Positions 61,001-64,000 of a stretch of DNA of 64,000 bases are shown piece by piece. Origin of the DNA: Acanthochlamys bracteata. Lineage: Eukaryota; Streptophyta; Magnoliopsida; Pandanales; Velloziaceae. Numbering within the stretch: position 1 is the first letter of the stretch; each line of letters starts with the position of its first letter. Made by a program: the position numbers and the translations under genes. The stretch lies in NCBI GenBank assembly GCA_019914995.1, contig CM034128.1, positions 6,264,501 through 6,328,500 of the forward strand, written 5' to 3'. The notes beneath the pieces were generated by a model that saw only the letters and a list, made by a program, of their open reading frames with translations, was not told the DNA's origin and did no database searches.

Positions 61001-63816
61001 TTCATATGAGAGTGATTTTAATAAGCCAACTCTTTAAGAAAAATTTTACAAATACGATTGTTTGGATGCCTTATAAAAGAGGTATTAGTAAGAATTTATT
61101 TTTATAAAAATAAAAAAAGTAAATTAAAACCTCAAATAGTTTTTTTTTATTTTTTTTTATTTTTAAAACTAGTGTTTGGAATCTAAACCAGGTCTAGGAA
61201 GAACTTGTGAATTATTAAACATGGCCTATTTCTTATAAGTGGTGTTAGGTGGTTCAGATATATCAACATTACGCATTTAAGTGAAAGTGATGGAATCAAT
61301 TACATAAAAGGTAGGGAGTAGGTTAATTAGATGTAGTGGTCAAAGAGGTTGACTTTATGCATGGCTAGATCCTCTTCTTAATGTCCTTGATTAGAAGAAC
61401 GCATAAAAGTGTAAAGCCGAATAAGTTCCAAAGGCATTCTAGAAATTTTTATTTTTCGAGAGGTAATCACTGATAATTTGACTATGAATCAACAACTTGA
61501 ACTGCTTACTACTTCTTTATTGGCATAGATTAAGCTAAATACTTGGTTTAGGTTATCATTGGCCATGTTCCCATTTTAGGGTGGACAAACAGTAAGGATC
61601 GTGCTTTTGAACGGTCTTTCTATGGTTAGCATTCAAGATACTAGTCGCATGACAGTCCAAGATGGGGCTATATGCTCATGTTCCCTAGCATATACTCCAA
61701 GCAAAACTCTTGTTTTCACAATTTAATTGTCTTGCTTGGTATGTATAGCAACGCTTGTTGCAACAAATATATCCGTGATAGTTATAACTGATAATAAGAA
61801 GAGAGCATGCAGTAGCAATTTGACCAATCGTGACAAATATGTGTCGTAATGAGATATGACTAATAGACCATGTATCATTAATTATAGCAATGCAAATAAC
61901 TAACTCAGCTGATACGACCAATCATAACATTCGAGAACTCACACCTTGAATTATTTAATGGGTCAAAGATTCAATCAAAAATGACCCTTGAACTTGATCC
62001 GACCCAAATTCAGTTAGTGACGTTTTCTGAAGGCAAATACGTCATTGATTTTTTTTTATTGAATCCTTATATATATTTGTTTACATTTTACAAGTTTCTT
62101 TCTTGAGCAAATTATGCTTATCCCAACTCATCTATAAGTCATTTTTACTTTACCTACCTGGACTTAACTTTGTTGCCACTTGATTTACCTCCTTTGCCGG
62201 TAGCTAGTTTTTTTTATAATGTATTTTGTTGATGTGGCATTATGATAATGTTGATGTTATTTGTACATAAGCACTATGTCAACAATTTTTTATTGAACCT
62301 AATGACTTGAAAGAAGGCGGTGGGTAACGTGAGAGTAAAGTTTAGTAGGTAAAGTGATAGTTTCTAAAAGGGAGGTCAGCAAAGTTAAATGACTCAAACG
62401 TGAGGTGGTTAAATACAAGTTACCCTTATTTCTTTTTTTTATTTTTATTTTTTTTTGTTTCTCTCTCCCATGGGCAGTACAGCTTGTTCCCTGATGAGGC
62501 TAATTTCAGCACCCACCACTAATGTAAAATTTGTATCAACAAGACCCTATCATGTAAGTCCCCAATTTGGGTTTAGAACATTCGGCATAGACTGCGAGTT
62601 GGAGATAAATTTGATGGAAGTTGATCAACGGCCAATGGACAGCGTAGGAAGCTAACGTGTCAAACTCATGATAAAGCTAAAAATTGAGGTTCTATTCCCT
62701 CTATGCAGACATGCTTAAAGTGTAAGGTCTAAGATGCCCAATTTGGATAGAAGAATGTGAAATATAATGGACAAAGTATTTGAAGAGGTTCAACCATCCA
62801 TTGCTTTATTATTAACCACAGTAGCTTCTCAAGCTTTGAGCTTAAGTTAGAAAGAATGAGTGTGAAATGAAGGAAAAATTGGAAAAGTAGCAAGACCTTG
62901 TGTTAGTTAAATGGCACATGCACATGAAGCATGAATAATACATGCATGAATGCTTTGATTAATCTGGAAATCAATACATGTAATTGTACGTATCCTTTTT
63001 ATATTAAATCCATATATTGAACTCTTTCTATCATACAAAATTCCAAATCATAACTTTTGTAAATATATACATACTATGATTTCATATAAAATTCTAATTT
63101 ACTATTTGGCGTGCCCCTAAAAGCTCCTTTAATCAAATCATAGCTACTTATTTAGGAATGGAAGCAATTACATCAAGCACCTATAAGAAACGAGGCTAGT
63201 ACATTTTTTCTCCAAAAGAGACGTTGAGGGTTCAAATCGAGTAGTGCTTATTTACTCAAAAGATAGGAATTGACACAATTGCTTCACTACCCTTAAAGGA
63301 ATAACATGACCACTAACTAGTAGGTAATGTCTTTCTATTTAGTTTGCAAGCGAAAGAGTTAACCATAAAGGAAAGCCCTTCTCCTACTCCTCTTTTTATT
63401 TGCTTCCTCTATTCTTCTTTGCTTGTGGAGATTGGAAATAACCGTCAATGTCATGCCCACCTTGGCCTTCAAGATATTATTAGATATCATAGGACTATGC
63501 TTTGACACTTGATCAGATGCATGAACATTGCACAGACTACCTCTTTTCTTGTAGGTTTTTTTTTTTCCTTTTTTTAATTTTAAATAATTGATCATAATTT
63601 TGTTTATTTTTCGTTTTTCTTCTAATTAGAAGGCTTTTAGTATGCGAACTTACTGTTTGTATATTCCTTGCGGATAGATATAATCATTTATGTTATTTTA
63701 TTTTGTATAAACTTATCTAGGGAAATTTACCGCAGCTTCTCATTCTTAATACAGAGCATATTGGAACGAAGACTGCTGTGCAGATCAGAAGTCATGCTCA
63801 AAAGTTCTTTGCAAAG
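58093..63816 (+). CDS. LHY: LHY (LATE ELONGATED HYPOCOTYL), first three coding exons, 3' end outside window
   Basis: Exons: 58093-58134, 58249-58360, 63755-63816. The first encodes (M)[13 protein letters not shown], the second [20 protein letters not shown] then [17 protein letters not shown], the third [20 protein letters not shown]. This is the single SHAQKF-type MYB repeat of LHY/CCA1, with the MEAYSSGEE-like start typical of LHY; a Gly-to-Trp change at residue 7 of MEAYSSW is unusual. LHY is a nuclear repressor of evening genes in the morning loop of the circadian clock. Phases agree (0, then 1). Intron 2 is 5.4 kb and must use a GC donor, GAAG|GCAAGT, with acceptor ACAG|AGC. Start 58096 is equally possible as 58093. 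The next exon is not in the last 180 bases. RVE1-type paralogues share the MYB repeat but not this amino terminus. Confidence 0.88.
58361..63754 (+). other. LHY: LHY intron 2 (5.4 kb), GC-AG type
   Basis: Donor GAAG|GCAAGT, acceptor TTAATACAG. The interior has no coding exon I can recognise on either strand. It contains a 31-bp tandem duplication (ACTTGGGTGTTTTNTATAATTTGG at 59421 and 59452) and A/T-rich repeat-like stretches around 61080-61170 and 62100-62450. A frame at 62455-62655 has no recognisable domain. Confidence 0.75.
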
Positions 63817-64000
63817 GTTAATACACTTATTTTGGTTGCATGTTCTTCTTTTAGAATAAAGAATTTCACATTACAATAAGCACTTGTTTAGGTTAATAGT
63901 AATTTCATTTAGTTTGTGGTATTCCGTAGTGATATTTATTTGCTTTATTTTAATATTTCATTATTGTTTTTCTTATCTATCTGAAGTCATCAACGCTATT

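Noticed and set aside
62100-62450. Possible inverted repeat with AGTCATTT.ACTTT words on both sides
   Set aside because: The pairing is patchy and no clean ends or target duplication were found.
62455-62655. 66-codon frame in LHY intron 2
   Set aside because: No similarity recognised and no splice sites joining it in phase to the MYB exons.
63225-63250. GAGGGTTCAAATCGAG, similar to a tRNA/SINE B box
   Set aside because: No A box at the right distance and no cloverleaf; a single short match is expected by chance.

Overview
The window is plant nuclear DNA, almost certainly from a flowering plant and probably a dicot. It is AT-rich, its genes carry spliceosomal introns, and it holds Athila-like Ty3/gypsy, Sirevirus-like and Ale-like Ty1/copia, CACTA, hAT and Mutator-type elements. 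Three host genes are recognisable, all on the + strand: the last two coding exons of POT1 (telomere protein) at the left edge, a complete six-exon ARMC7-type armadillo gene (46657-52043), and the first three coding exons of the circadian MYB gene LHY at the right edge (58093 onward, running off the window). They are not an operon and have no visible functional link.

Layout. 1-3.7 kb: end of POT1, then unique sequence with two short direct duplications and a more GC-rich stretch that may be organelle-derived. 3697-8434: a 4.7-kb nearly perfect palindrome with 5'-TG/CA-3' ends and a 5-bp target duplication (GATTT), apparently inserted as one unit. 8.4-12.5 kb: AT-rich DNA with small hAT-like and MITE relics. 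12.5-14.9 kb: truncated Ty3/gypsy element (PBS, gag, protease, start of RT). 14.9-19.1 kb: decayed Sirevirus-like copia pol. 19.6-24.2 kb: minus-strand Ale-like copia element with both LTRs, inserted in an older transposon gene that resumes at 24.2 kb. 26369-28215: solo LTR with 5-bp target duplication. 29.8-32.2 kb: minus-strand CACTA relic. 32.3-38.1 kb: minus-strand Athila-like element that keeps gag and protease but shows no RT or integrase. 40.0-44.3 kb: dead hAT transposase gene split by a 535-bp hAT-type non-autonomous element (8-bp duplication) and by a second solo LTR (5-bp duplication). 45.2-46.5 kb: a first-exon fragment resembling phage-type organelle RNA polymerase, lying between GGGTCAAYCC-rich repeat ends. 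46.6-52.0 kb: ARMC7, with a MULE-like element in intron 4. 52.9-55.6 kb: more GGGTCAAYCC-rich repeats. 56.0-56.6 kb: PPR pseudogene. 57.1-64.0 kb: LHY promoter, leader and 5' coding exons.

The observations most worth following are the palindromic LTR-like element with its own target duplication, the nested hAT locus whose layers can be ordered in time, the gene-fragment-bearing repeats, and two inferred GC-AG introns (one in ARMC7, one in LHY). I found no CRISPR array, rRNA or convincing tRNA. No identity was checked against a database; all family names come from motif recognition.
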